Shown here one piece after another: positions 22,801 to 35,700 of a stretch of 64,000 nt of DNA. The notes beneath the pieces are model-generated. The model was given only the letters and a program-made list of their open reading frames with translations, was not told the DNA's origin and searched no databases. The DNA comes from Macrostomum hystrix. Its lineage: Eukaryota; Platyhelminthes; Macrostomidae. Each line of letters opens with the position of its first letter. Position 1 is the first letter of the stretch. Location: assembly GCA_950097015.1 (NCBI GenBank), contig CATNEN010000012.1:1791501-1855500 (forward strand), read 5' to 3'. The position numbers and the translations under genes were made by a program.

Positions 22801-25800
22801 GACAAGAAGAGAGGTAGACAGACAAGCAGAGAGGTGGAAAGACAAGCAGAGAGACAGACAGACAAGCAGAGAGGTGGACAGACCAGCAGAGATGTGGACA
22901 GACAAGCAGAGAGGTGGACAGACCAGAAGAGATGTGGACAGACAAGCAGTGAGGTGGACAGACCAGCAGAGATGTGGACAGACAAGCAGAGATGTGGACA
23001 GACCAGCAGAGATGTGGACAGACCAGAAGAGATGTGGACAGACAAGCAGAGATGTGGACAGACAAGCAGAGATGTGGACAGACAAGCAGAGAGGTAGACA
23101 GACAAGCAGAGAGACAGACAGACAAGCAGAGAGGTGGACAGACAAGCAGAGATGTGGACAGACAAGCAGAGAGGTGGACAGACAAGCAGAGAGGTGGACA
23201 GACAAGCAGAGATGTGGACAGACAAGCAGAGAGGTGGACAGACAAGCAGAGAGGTGGACAGACAAGCAGAGAGGTGGACAGACAAGCAGAGAGGTGGACA
23301 GACAAGAAGAGAGGTAGACAGACAAGCAGAGAGGTGGAAAGACAAGCAGAGAGACAGACAGACAAGCAGAGAGGTGGACAGACCAGCAGAGATGTGGACA
23401 GACAAGCAGAGAGGTGGACAGACCAGAAGAGATGTGGACAGACAAGCAGTGAGGTGGACAGACCAGCAGAGATGTGGACAGACAAGCAGAGATGTGGACA
23501 GACAAGCAGAGATGTGGACAGACCAGAAGAGATGTGGACAGACAAGCAGAGAGGTGGACAGACAAGCAGAGAGGTGGACAGACAAGCAGAGAGGTGGACA
23601 GACAAGCAGAGAGACAGACAGACAAGCAGAGAGGTGGACAGACAAGCAGAGATGTGGACAGACCAGCAGAGATGTGGACAGACAAGCAGAGAGGTGGACA
23701 GACCAGAAGAGATGTGGACAGACAAGCAGTGAGGCGGACAGACCAGCAGAGATGTGGACAGACAAGCAGAGATGTGGACAGACAAGCAGAGATGTGGACA
23801 GACAAGCAGAGATGTGGACAGACAAGCAGAGATGTGGACAGACAAGCAGAGATGTGGACAGACAAGCAGAGATGTGGACAGACAAGCAGAGATGTGGACA
23901 GACAAGCAGAGAGGTGGACAGACAAGCAGAGAGACAGACAGACAAGCAGAGAGGTGGACAGACAAGCAGAGATGTGGACAGACCAGCAGAGATGTGGACA
24001 GACAAGCAGAGAGGTGGACAGACCAGAAGAGATGTGGACAGACAAGCAGAGATGTGGACAGACAAGCAGAGAGGTGGACAGACAAGCAGAGAGGTGGACA
24101 GACAAGCAGAGATGTGGACAGACCAGAAGAGATGTAGACAGACAAGCAGAGATGTGGACAGACCAGCAGAGATGTGGACAGACCAGAAGAGATGTGGACA
24201 GACAAGCAGAGATGTGGACAGACAAGCAGAGATGTGGACAGACAAGCAGAGAGGTGGACAGACAAGAAGAGATGTAGACAGACAAGCAGAGAGGTGGACA
24301 GACCAGAAGAGATGTGGACAGACCAGAAGAGATGTAGACAGACAAGCAGAGATGTGGACAGACCAGCAGAGATGTGGACAGACCAGAAGAGATGTGGACA
24401 GACAAGCAGAGATGTGGACAGACAAGCAGAGATGTGGACAGACAAGCAGAGAGGTGGACAGACAAGCAGAGAGGTGGACAGACAAGCAGAGATGTGGACA
24501 GACAAGCAGAGAGGTGGACAGACAAGCAGAGAGGTGGACAGACAAGCAGAGAGGTGGACAGACAAGCAGAGAGGTGGACAGACAAGCAGAGAGGTGGACA
24601 GACCAGAAGAGATGTAGACAGACAAGCAGAGAGGTGGACAGACCAGAAGAGATGTAGACAGACAAGCAGAGATGTGGACAGACCAGCAGAGATGTGGACA
24701 GACCAGAAGAGATGTAGACAGACAAGCAGAGATGTGGACAGACCAGCAGAGATGTGGACAGACCAGAAGAGATGTGGACAGACAAGCAGAGATGTGGACA
24801 GACAAGCAGAGATGTGGACAGACAAGCAGAGAGGTGGACAGACAAGCAGAGAGGTGGACAGACCAGAAGAGATGTAGACAGACAAGCAGAGAGGTGGACA
24901 GACCAGAAGAGATGTAGACAGACAAGCAGAGATGTGGACAGACCAGCAGAGATGTGGACAGACCAGAAGAGATGTGGACAGACAAGCAGAGATGTGGACA
25001 GACAAGCAGAGATGTGGACAGACAAGCAGAGAGGTGGACAGACCAGAAGAGATGTAGACAGACAAGCAGAGAGGTGGACAGACCAGAAGAGATGTAGACA
25101 GACAAGCAGAGAGGTGGACAGACCAGAAGAGATGTAGACAGACAAGCAGAGAGGTGGACAGACCAGAAGAGATGTAGACAGACAAGCAGAGAGGTGGACA
25201 GACCAGAAGAGATGTAGACAGACAAGCAGAGAGGTGGACGGGTCACAGAGCTCAGCTCACCGCTCCTCATTGGCTATATTAAGCGCCTCGTGCAGGTGTC
25301 CCAGCACTGTCTTGAAGAATTCCATCCGGCCCCTTTCGAAATCCTGCGACTCGGCGAACACGTCCGACATGCCGGAGGTGTAGCCGGCCCGCTGGCCGTC
25401 TAGCTCGGCGATGGCAGTCTCGTAGGCCTGGCGAGACTTGGCCACCTCCTTCTCGGCCTTGCGCAGCTTGTCGGCCAGTTTCTTCGCCTAATGGAATCGA
25501 CAAAATTGTGATGATGTGATGGATGGTCAATGCGAAATTTTAAATCCTATTTTGGGAATTTAAGTTTAAAGACTTAGGCACAGCCTGAAAAGCTAAAATA
25601 ATTCACTTTCTGGTGGGAAATGAAACTGAAGCCTCTGATTTTCTAATCTTTTAATTTCCGCTAATAAAAAAAATACTTTTTTAATACACTCCTAAACCAA
25701 ACCCTCAACCCTCTATCCTCTCTGATCTTGTATGAAAATTCAAACAGGCAAGGGAAATTCCCCCCAAAATGTTTTCATAGTCTAAACTAGCAGCGAATTC

Positions 25801-28555
25801 GCCTAGTACATAATATGTGTGTGCGTGTGTTGTATCGAATGATACATAAACCTGATACACAAGCGGACTGGCTGGACCTGGTTTAACCCGGGAGCAAACT
25901 TGCAACTGTTCAACAAGCTATAAAACAAACCAACTGCTTCCTCTTAATCCTAAGAGTATGAAACTGGCTTTTAAAAGCAGAACTACCAAAGGGGGAATTC
26001 CCCCCTGACCATTTGTTGTGCTGCACACGAATGGAACGACGCAAGCACATGAAACTCAAGAACACGGGCCAACTTTTTGTTGCGCATCTTCTGAAACAAG
26101 GATCAAGTCGCCAGCTCTTCAGACCGTCGAGATATTCTATGGTTCTGGCCGAAGGTCTGATTTTTCCCATAAGAGCTAGTGTATTTCATACACCCCTATA
26201 CACAAATTAGCACTGCGCCTCAGTGCGGCCTTGCCAGGCCTTCAAAATTGATCAGCATGTCACCCGAATGTGACTGTATTATCTTCGTCTTCGGTGGTCA
26301 CCTACCTTTATCTAGACGGACTGCTGGACCTTCAAGGGCTGCAACAGGTGATACTAGGCCACTATGGACACCCTACGCAAATTTCTCCAATTTCACTGAT
26401 CAAGTCTAAATATTAGGCGCAGCTCAAACACAGGACACCATCGACTAGTCTGTCAACCAATCAGTCACCACCCAACGCTGTTAGCATTCGGGCGCTGCCA
26501 AAAACATTTCAGGGGGATTTCTCCTTGGTATAAAAACAGGCGGCAAAAGGGCTTGATAGTCCTATTGTTAAAAGGCTTAAGGTTGGTTATCACGTGACGA
26601 AACTTGTGTGTGCGCGTTGCCAATGGAAACAGCTTAGCAATTAGCAATTTTAGGCTTCGGACTCCTGACCCAGAGAAAGTTGTCTTGGAAGATAAGTCCA
26701 TGGACTGAACAGATTGAGAGCTCCACGCTAATTTCTAGCCAGTGCGGTGTAAGCCTCGAAGTACTAATTAGATGACGAGGCTCCTGACTCAGCAGGAGCA
26801 GAAATAAATATTTTTAGCCCAAAAAAGCCTCACCGCTTCCGGCTGCACCGCACCGTCGGCTTTAGCGGCCGCTTGCTGCTGCTGCAGTCCGGCCTCCAGT
26901 TTGCAAGCGGAGTGATATGCCTTCTTGCAGTCCTGCACCGACTTGTACTGCTTGGCCCACGGCTTCTGAGCCTGCGGTGAGAATTGGGACCCGGCAATAG
27001 AGTTTTCTACTGCTCTACCCCTGCTCTAGTCCTGCTGAATGTCTTGTTCTCTCCTAGTCTGTCTTGTTCTCCCCTAGTCTGTCTTGTACTCCCCTAGTCT
27101 ATATTGTTCTCCCCTAGTCTATATTGTTCTCCCCTAGTCTGTCTTATTCTCCCTCACTAGTCTGTTTTGTTCTCCCCTAGTCTGTCTTGTTCTCCCCTAG
27201 TCTGTCTTGTTCTCCCTCACTAGTCTGTTTTGTTCTCCCCTAGTCTGTCTTGTTCTCCCCTAGTCTGTCTTGTTCTCCCCTAGTCTGTCTTGTTCTCCCC
27301 TAGTCTGTCTTGTTCTCCCCTAGTCTGTCTTGTTCTCCCCTAGTCTGTCTTGTTCTCCCCTAGTCTGTCTTGTTCTCCCCTAGTCTGTATTGTTCTCCCC
27401 CACAATAATTTCTTTTCTCTCTTCTCCCCCTGATCTGTCGGATTGATCTCCCCCTGATCTGTCGGATTGATCTCCCCCTGATCTGTCGGATTGATCTCCC
27501 CCTGATCTGTCGGATTGATCTCCCCCTGATCTGTCGGGTTGATCTCCCCCTGATCTGTCGGGTTGATCTCCCCCTGATCTGTCGGATTGATCTCCCCCTG
27601 ATCTGTCGGGTTGATCTCCCCCTGATCTGTCGGGTTGATCTCCCCCTGATCTGTCGGATTGATCTCCCACTGATCTGTTGGATTGATCTCCCCCTGATCT
27701 GTCGGATTGATCTCCCACTGATCTGTTGGATTGATCTCCCCCTGATCTGTCGGGTTGATCTCCCACTGATCTGTCGGATTGATCTCCCCCTGATCTGTCG
27801 GATTGATCTCCCCCTGATCTGTCGGATTGATCTCCCCCTGATCTGTCGGATTGATCTCCCCCTGATCTGTCGGATCGATCTCCCCCTGATCTGTCGTGTC
27901 TGACGCACCCTTTGAAATTTCTCTTCCAGATCCTTGGAATTCTTAAGTCGCTGAGGCGGCAGGGCTGATTTGTGATAATTCTCCTTCTGCCAGGTTTTTA
28001 GCTCGGCCTAAGAAACAGAACACGAGGCGCGGCATTTTAATATTTCAGCATATACAAAATCAAGACCGGTAGCAAAATTTTGTGTCATAAAACAAACAGG
28101 CAGCAGACCTGGACATTGTCAATCAATCGATTGCGTATGTTGCTGTGAACATCGGAAATGGAGTCAGCCTCCTCAGTGAAGCCAATCCAGGCTGATTTCA
28201 GAGTGCCATACTCAGGTCCTGCGGATGCGATATTAGCCAACTGCTTGCTGCATTGTTCTTATTTGGAATCTAACTTCTGATCTACGAGTCATAATTCTTA
28301 TAACTCAAAACGAACATTTTTGAATAATAGAAAACATTCACTCTTACCCTTGTCAAGGAATGCTTTCCACTTAAGCGACCACTTTTTTAGATTAGACGAG
28401 TAGCCCTTCTCAATGTCGGCCCTCTCCTGTATTAGCTGCATCAGCTTAGTGCACATATCAAAGCTATCGTCTACTCGTTTTACAGTCTTCTTGTACTGGC
28501 CTATCTCCCAGAAGCTGTCGCTAGTGGGCTCCACGTTGTCATCATAGACAGACAT
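16112..28555 (-). CDS. PACSIN: PACSIN/syndapin: F-BAR and SH3 membrane-remodelling adaptor, complete
   Basis: Nine coding exons on the minus strand: 28555-28348, 28218-28109, 28007-27909, 26971-26834, 25487-25261, 19680-19348, 17958-17845, 16523-16375 and 16218-16112. They sum to 1485 nt, an unbroken 494-aa frame ending in TGA. PACSINs bend membranes through a dimeric F-BAR domain and recruit dynamin and N-WASP through SH3 in endocytosis; this is family knowledge. Seen here: the F-BAR opening [41 protein letters not shown] and [10 protein letters not shown] (to about residue 300); a low-complexity Gly/Gln linker; two NPF motifs (LNPFAE, SNPFDD), which bind EH-domain proteins; and a C-terminal SH3 from about residue 438 with ALYDY, ELSFMAGD, GWCKGR and YPANYVEPA. 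The ATG matches the family start. An acceptor-like TTTCAG ends 71 nt upstream (28627), suggesting a 5' UTR intron or trans-splicing. The 5.6-kb intron 5 is filled with minisatellites. Confidence 0.96.
16761..16856. repeat. (GACA)n microsatellite
   Basis: About 23 perfect tetranucleotide copies in PACSIN intron 7. Confidence 0.98.
17108..17708 (+). mobile_element. TTAA-flanked MITE, copy 1
   Basis: About 600 bp, begins TTAACAATAGGACT; the right end (TAGTTCTACTGATAA) is decayed. About 85-90% alike by eye to the copies at 25971 and 54601. Lies in PACSIN intron 7. Contains GGGGGGAATTCCCCC near its right end. Confidence 0.85.
18056..19090. repeat. 26-27-bp minisatellite, PACSIN intron 6
   Basis: Three zones: GATTGTGGAATTCCAATGTG units, a homogeneous run with GGAATTACAATGTGGGATAA, then GATTGGGGATTCCAGTGTGG units. 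Confidence 0.95.
19833..20275. repeat. 19-bp minisatellite, PACSIN intron 5
   Basis: Degenerate copies of GTTAGACATTGGGTAACCT with insertions. On the transcript strand each unit reads AACAGGT, resembling a 5' splice site. Confidence 0.92.
20280..20879. other. Unique intronic sequence, nothing recognised
   Basis: PACSIN intron 5, between arrays. No exon or element recognised. Confidence 0.6.
20880..21150. repeat. 15-bp minisatellite, PACSIN intron 5
   Basis: About 18 copies of GTAGACAGTGAGACG. Confidence 0.95.
21335..21425 (-). mobile_element. tRNA-like SINE head or degenerate tRNA
   Basis: On the minus strand, TAGCCCAGCCGGGGTAGAGC resembles an A box and GTTCGAATC a B box at tRNA-like spacing, but the T stem does not pair well, so a working tRNA is unlikely. 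Confidence 0.5.
22265..22455 (-). mobile_element. tRNA-derived SINE, family 2, copy 1
   Basis: Minus strand reads GACTCACGACTTGAAGGTC, then GTCCTTTAGCAAGATGC, then a tail with GCTGGGTGTGGCGTCCCCC. The same ordered blocks occur at 45570-45850. Confidence 0.75.
22548..25239. repeat. 20-bp minisatellite, 2.7 kb, PACSIN intron 5
   Basis: About 135 copies of GACAGACAAGCAGAGATGTG and variants, with very constant period. A marker block (AGAAGAGAGGTAGACAG then GGAAAGACAAG) recurs at 22801 and 23301, so about 500 bp was duplicated as a unit. Starts about 20 nt from the exon-5 5' splice site. Stop-free in all minus frames, but not a gene. Confidence 0.97.
25971..26571 (-). mobile_element. TTAA-flanked MITE, copy 2
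   Basis: Inverted relative to copies 1 and 3. Ends AGTCCTATTGTTAA on the right and TTAAAAGCAGAACTACC on the left. Lies in PACSIN intron 4. Confidence 0.87.
27045..27395. repeat. 20-bp minisatellite, PACSIN intron 3
   Basis: About 17 copies of GTCTGTCTTGTTCTCCCCTA. Confidence 0.95.
27428..27897. repeat. 24-bp minisatellite, PACSIN intron 3
   Basis: About 20 copies of a unit with TGATCTGTCGGATTGATCTC plus CCCC. It starts about 10 nt from the exon-3 5' splice site, next to the 20-bp array. Confidence 0.96.
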
Positions 28556-29042
28556 AACTGGCAGGGCTGATAATGCTAATTCCTGACAAGCTGGGATGCT
28601 TTGAATCTTTATGGACTTTGTTTGAACTGAAATATTATGCATATAAACTTTGTAAAACTTAATGCTTGTTAAAAATTAAGACTTAATTAAATATAAGCTT
28701 TTGGTAACTGGATCTAGTTTTTGTAGATTCACATAAACTTAAATTTAATAGTAGATGAACTTAAAAACTGTTTCTAGTCTTATTTGCTAGTGAGGTACAA
28801 AAATTTGGAAGTTAGGCTAATATCTTAAACCAATAAGACTAAGGCTAACAAGTTAAAGTGCAAATAAACAAAGAAAGCAAACTTTATATGAGAATATCTA
28901 AAAAAGTCTTCAGTAATTTTTGTGTCTGATACAACAACCTGAAGAAATACTTGATCCTGCCTATCCTGCCTAAAGCTCAGGCTAAACATACTCTTAAAAG
29001 CATACCACAACCCATCAGAGCATACTTTGAAACCTTCCATAA

Positions 29043-29758
29043 TATAGCTTTTGCCATTCAATCTCAGTGTTTTGTCATTCATACTCAGCCCCTATAGAAT
29101 TAATCCAGCCAGTTGGCGCAGTTTGGCCCATAAACTATTGCTCTGTGCCATTCAATCTCGGGTTTTGTCATTCAAACTCAGGCTTTATAAGCTCAATCTC
29201 TCAAACGCAGTCCTCCAAAAGACAGCTAAATTACAAATTTCTTCCATTGCATTTGCTTACATGGCCCAACTTACATGGGCCATATGCTTACATGGAGCGC
29301 CTGGGCCACGTTGCACTGGACACTCTGACGCCTCTGAAGGCCGCAAACTGGGAGATTGCCTGCAGCCGACTGTATCCACAGTGCATTATGCAAATTCCTT
29401 TTCTCTGAGTCATTGTTCTGATCCAAGACTTTAACAATTCCGCTCAAATCTGTATGTTCCTCACTATGATGCTAGAGGTGTTTGACTTGTAATGTGTATG
29501 AACTGCATTATGTTTAACAAATTTAACAAGTCTGTTTTTCGGTCCTATGTTACATGAGCCAAGCTGAGGAATAATAACCTGTTCATTCCGTATCCACATT
29601 CCTTCTCCACATTAAAGCCTGAGTTTGAATGACAAAACCCGAGATTGAATGGCACAGAGCGATAGTTTATGGGCCAAACCGCACCAACTGGCTGGATTAA
29701 CTCTATGGGGGGCTGAGTATGAATGACAAAACACTGAGATTGAATGGCAAAAGCTATA
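29043..29758. mobile_element. 716-bp element with about 150-bp terminal inverted repeats
   Basis: The arms 29043-29190 and 29607-29758 are near-identical reverse complements, starting TATAGCTTTTGCCATTCAAT and bounded by TA. Each arm holds two related copies of CCATTCAATCTC. The 416-bp interior has no clear transposase. Most like a foldback or Tc1/mariner-type non-autonomous element; upstream of PACSIN. Confidence 0.8.
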
Positions 29759-30650
29759 GCAAGTCTATGGCAAAACATGTCCCATGCTTTTCAAAGCTGA
29801 GTTTTGCACCAGAGTCTTACATAATAAATAAGTTTAAAGCTTGTGCTTTTGTTAACAATTTTGTTTAAAGTAAAACATTTATTCAGAAAAGATCAGTTGG
29901 GAACCTATACATAGTTTAGCTTTATTGCTGGAACTTAAAAAACTTAGCTAGCTAATTACTAAACTAAACCATAAACATGTAGACTGTAAGGACATGGAGT
30001 ATGATTGACACGAAGTTAGCTAATCATTTGTTTTTTTAATTCAAGCAACTAGCCTATTCTTGAATCCTAAATTAGGCAGATAAAAATACAAAACCTAATC
30101 CTTTCAACTATAGTTGTAGCATTTACTATAGCTGATCACTTTGTCAATTAGCCAACTAGGTCTAGGAGACCTAAAGTTAATGAAGACAAATCCATCCTAG
30201 TAATTTATTCAACTGCCATAGGCCTATTTTGAGATTAAACAGTAACACTCTAGTCAGTTTGTCAACTTATTTAAGGAAATGACAAGCACTCTAAAATCCT
30301 CTTAATTATAACACCAATTTATCATGTTAATTGGCATTTGTGGCAATTCTCTAGTTTGCAGGTTTAATTATTTAAAAAAATATGATGACTTTCCTAATCC
30401 TAAGCAAATACTTAAACTCTTATGTAGTTATGAGTTCTTGAATAATGTAGTAGTATGTAAAATTGGTACAACCCCCTATTTGGCCTTGTGTCTATGGCCA
30501 AAACCAAAAACCAAAAGATAGAAGATAAGGGGCAGGTGAGACTAAGAGAAAAAGATGATCTCAATTTTGCATTGCTAGTTTGCCTTGTTATCTTATTATA
30601 TTAGGCAACATTCTTTTCTGGGTGACATAGTAGTAGCATTGTTTATTCAG

Positions 30651-30762
30651 ACACAGGCGCGATACGGCGCTACAGGCTGCTTGGGCCGACTATGCAGCTC
30701 GCAAGCTGACCAGCTATGAGCTCCTACAGCGCTGTGGCAACAGTGCTGTGGCGCTGTCTTAG
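30651..30762 (+). CDS. Candidate terminal exon fragment, unknown
   Basis: After TGTTTATTCAG there are 37 open codons (RRDTALQAAWADYAARKL, then TSYELLQRCGNSAVALS) and a TAG. It is GC-rich in an AT-rich region and is followed by a tandem block with three AATAAA signals. It looks like the last exon of a gene or retroelement; no upstream partner exon was found. Confidence 0.35.
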
Positions 30763-30847
30763 GCAAGTGTCTGTTGTGATGAATTACTGCCGAAACAGTT
30801 TTTTGACGTTTTGCTTTGTGACGTTAGTTGTTTTGTGACATTTTTAC

Positions 30848-31106
30848 ATTTTACATTTTACACTTTGTGCATTTAAGCTACTTGTATTCGTGAATAAATT
30901 GGATTTGAGTTTACATTTTCTGTGCCTACAATTTCGATTGCTCCTTACATTTTACACTTTGTGCATTTAAGCTACTTGTATTCGTGAATAAATTGGATGA
31001 GTTTACATTTTCTGTGCCTACAATTTCGATTGCTCCTTACATTTTACACTTTGTGCATTTAAGCTACTTGTATTCATAAATAAATTGCATATGAGTTTAC
31101 ATACAC
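30848..31106 (+). repeat. About 93-bp tandem repeat with three AATAAA signals
   Basis: 2.7 copies built on TTTGTGCATTTAAGCTACTT, then ATTCGTGAATAAATTGGAT. Each copy has one AATAAA. Follows the candidate exon at 30651. Confidence 0.85.
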
Positions 31107-32740
31107 GAAAAAAAAGAAAGTTGGAAGGAAACTAAACGGTTGGAGATATTTGCTTCTGGCTTTGTGTATTTATATGCAATATATTAGCTCCGGAACTTTC
31201 AGAAAAATCTTAGCATTATAATTAATTATAATTAATAAGACATTTACATTACACTTCCATGCGAAGCTTGATGACATAATTAGTTATTCTGATTTATATA
31301 TTATATATATTGGCAGACGAAATGACCGTCAACCATCTAAATATGCTACTATGACATCTGATTAGCTTTGTAGCTTTGTATTTTTTACTTATATCTATAT
31401 TAGTATATTTGTTAAAGAAGTCTTTTAACAACATGCAAACTATTCAAACATGCAAACTAAAGGATTACCATATTTGCTATCCTTCTTGGAAATAGGCTAT
31501 GCATAGTTTCAATTTGACCTATTAACATTTTTTATTAAATAAACTATTAAATGAGCAATAGATCCTAGCCTAGCCCTAGACATAAAATATCTAGAAGGTA
31601 AAATTATCCACTAATACTAGCCAGCTTTAGCTTCATTTTATGGACTCAAGCTCCACTTCAACTTAAACTAAAATCAAGAAAAATTCATGTGTTTAGTACT
31701 ATACATATACATATTTAAACGTGTTTATCTATAGCTAATTATAGGTCAATAGACAATACATAAAAATTTTACTACTAATGAATCTAACTGCTAATAATAT
31801 GTATGTAACTACATTGCAATTGGTCAATTAGGTCAATGTGGTGCCAGAGTCATTACAAAATCTTACTGGTGAACAATCTATTGGGTCAGATTTACAATCC
31901 ATTGCGCCCAGTTAACACTCTAATTGATTTTTTAGTTCGACAGATTTACGAAAGTAATCAGACATTATGGACAGCTTATAGACATTAATTATAGTTGACT
32001 TACTATTTTAAAAGTAGTTATTTAAATTGTCCGTTAAAAATTGACTTTGAACCCGAATGTACATCAAGCGATTTCCTAGAAAAGAATACTTTAACAACTG
32101 TAATGCGCGCAGTTAAAATTTTAAATTTACAGTTTTTTAATAGGTTTAGAATAATAGAAACATTTATATTTTTAATAAAAAAACACTAGGAATCAGCAGT
32201 TGCAGGCTTGTAGTTTAGTTTACTTTGACTTCAATCATTTTAATTTTGCGAATAACGTTTTTCATTCTTGCTTTATTCCTCCAGTCCCACAAACATTTTA
32301 TTGCTTTTTTATTTTCACCATCAGCACATTGGATTGTTACATTCTTCGAGCCTTATGCACAATTTTAAGTAAATATATTTTTATTTGATTAGACAATTAA
32401 GTTTTTTCTGGTCTGCCAGTTACTAGCTAAAAAACGGCTTGTCCAACTTTCTAACAAATCTGGCCTCTAACAAATGTTGGACGGCAAAAGACTTTTTTTA
32501 AACTCATAATAGGGAATATGACATTTGCCAAAATATATCTTCAACCATAATCTTAGCGTCGATAAAAAAATTGTTGGTTAATCAGTTTTTTATGTGTAAT
32601 AAAATTTTGCCTTGAACGAGCGTACAGTTTACTGGTTTGAGAAGAGGAATAAAATAATCAGGAAATGAAATCGTATTTACAAAACGAAAGCAAGTTAATT
32701 TACTAGATATCTGTCCATAAATGCCCCAAATCTTCATTAC
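31107..32740. other. AT-rich intergenic DNA between PACSIN and TTLL9
   Basis: No gene, array or element recognised. Presumably contains TTLL9 promoter sequence, but no specific element is evident. Confidence 0.6.
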
Positions 32741-32777
32741 TTTCAGCAATCAGGGGTACTGATACTGTCATTTAATT

Positions 32778-35700
32778 ATGCCAGTAAATCAAAGGGATAG
32801 GCAAAGAAAACTACCTCCGACGTGAGTCAATTTCTCCTGTCAGTCGTTTTAGCAATTAAATCGTCACTTGGACTGCTGCCTATGGTGTCAATTTTAATTC
32901 TCTTAATTTTCAGTGGAACAGTGAGATTCAAGTGCTCTCTAACTAACACTATCCTCGATGTTTTGCGCAGCTTGGGTTGGCAAGAAGTTACAGCGTAAGA
33001 TCTTTTCAATTATGTGTGGTCTATACTTCTAGTGCTAACGATTACTCGTATAGCGCAAATATATTTTTTCCCACGCCAAATTACAGGGAAAATGGAGAGT
33101 TTGACTTCTATTGGATTGATGTGACGTTCATGAAAGAGCTCTTTGACCGCGGCTTCCTTGACGAACACGTCCGGATCAGTCATTTCAGAAATCACTATGA
33201 AGTAAGTCTTCATCTCTACTATTAGTAGTGGCTTTTCGTATTTTAAAGTGCAACATGCAAGTAAGTTTGAACTCAACACCTTCCAGCTGTGCAAGAAGAA
33301 TCTGATGGTGAAGAACCTGAAGCGCATGCGAAAGAAGGTGGCAAAAGAGTTAGGCCGAGAAGAGGCAGCAAAGTACGACTTCTTTCCGTGCACTTTTGAG
33401 TTGCCCGTAAGTCAAGCTCCATATTATCAGTTTTGCAAAACTTTAGAAATACTTTTTTCTCTGATGAGGGAGCATTACTTCTGAAAACTCTAACCTAATA
33501 CCTTGTCAATTTTAATTTAAAAAGTCAGTTAAAATTTCGTCTGTATTATGAGAAAATAGTTTATGTTTGTATTTGCGTTGAATTCATAATAACCCGCCGA
33601 CTTGGTCCGATGCATGATGACGCAACAATTTCTGCGCAGTCCGAATACCACATGTTCGTGGAGGAGTTCAAGAAGTCGCCGGGCACCACTTGGATAATGA
33701 AGCCAGCTGGCAAGGCCCAGGGCAAGGGCATCTTCCTGTTCAGGCGCATTCGCGACATCGAAGCCTGGAAGAAGTCGTCCGAGTACACGCCGGGCCCGCC
33801 GGACCCAAACAAGGAGGTGCCGGAGACCTATGTAGTGAGCCGCTACATTGACAACCCTTACCTGATTGGTGGTCGCAAGTTTGACTTGCGAGTCTACGTC
33901 CTGGTTATGTCGGTGAGTACAAGCTCAATCTGGATGACGCTCTTGGCTTCCAGTTAATATTAATACACTCTTTAAACGCTTATCTATAAATATAAAGAAA
34001 CAGGATAACAGCTCTGTAGTAACCAATCAGCAGACCGCTAATCCATTCTGCAGATAATCCTGAGGACAGAGGCCAATCTATAGATTATGCACACGATATA
34101 GGCCAATCTATAGATTATGCACACGATATAGGCCAATCTATAGATTATGCACACGATATAGGCCAATCTATAGATTATGCACACGATATAGGCCAATCTA
34201 TAGATTATGCACACGATATAGGCCAATCTATAGATTATGCACACGATATAGGCCAATCTATAGATTATGCACACGATATAGGCCAATCTATAGATTATGC
34301 ACACGATATAGGCCAATCTATAGATTATGCACACGATATAGGCCAATCTATAGATTATGCACACGATATAGGCCAATCTATAGATTATGCACACGATATA
34401 GGCCAATCTATAGATTATGCACACGATATAGGCCAATCTATAGATTATGCACACGATATAGGCCAATCTATAGATTATGCACACGATATAGGCCAATCTA
34501 TAGATTATGCACACGATATAGGCCAATCTATAGATTATGCACACGATATAGGCCAATCTATAGATTATGCACACGATATAGGCCAATCTATAGATTATGC
34601 ACACGATATAGGCCAATCTATAGATTATGCACACGATATAGGCCAATCTATAGATTATGCACACGATATAGGCCAATCTATAGATTATGCACACGATATA
34701 GGCCAATCTATAGACTATGCACACGATATAGGCCAATCTATAGATTATGCACACGATATAGGCCAATCTATAGATTATGCACACGATATAGGCCAATCTA
34801 TAGATTATGCACACGATATAGGCCAATCTATAGATTATGCACACGATATAGGCCAATCTAAAGATTATGCACACGATATAGGCCAATCTATAGATTATGC
34901 ACATGATATAGGCCAATCTAATGATTATGCACACGATATAGGCCTATTTATAGATTATGCACACGATATAGGCCAATCTATAGATTATACACACGATACA
35001 GGCCAATCTATAGACTATGCACACGATATAGGCCAATCTAAAGATTATGCACACGATATAGGCCAATCTATAGATTATGCACACGATATAGGCCAATTTA
35101 TAGATTATGCACACGATATAGGTTAATCTAAAGATTATGCACAGGATATAGGCCAATATATAGATTATGCACACGATATAGGCCAATCTATAGATTATGC
35201 ACACGATATAGGTTAATCTAAAGATTATGCACACGATATAGGCCAATCTATAGATTATGCACACGATATAGGTTAATCTAAAGATTATGCACACGATATA
35301 GGCCAATCTATAGATTATGCACACGATAGAGGCCAATCTAAAGATTATGCACACGATATAGGCCAATCTATAGATTATGCACACGATATAGGCCAATCTA
35401 AAGATTATGCACACGATATAGGCCAATCTATAGATTATGCACACGATAGAGGCCAATTTATAGATTATGCACACGATATAGGCCAATCTATTGATTAGGC
35501 ACACGATATAGGCCAATCTAAAGATTATGCACACGATATAGGCCAATCTATAGATTATGCACACGATAGAGGCCAATTTATAGATTATGCACACGATATA
35601 GGCCAATCTATTGATTAGGCACAAGATTGAGGCCAATCTATAGATGATTACAGAATTGAGTCCGATCGGCAGATAGATAAGCTGCAGTGTTGTCACTGGA

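Noticed and set aside
22480-25270. Stop-free minus-strand frames of 876-922 codons and plus-strand frames up to 507 codons
   Set aside because: Pure translation of a 20-bp repeat in several frames at once, inside a PACSIN intron. No unique sequence or domain.
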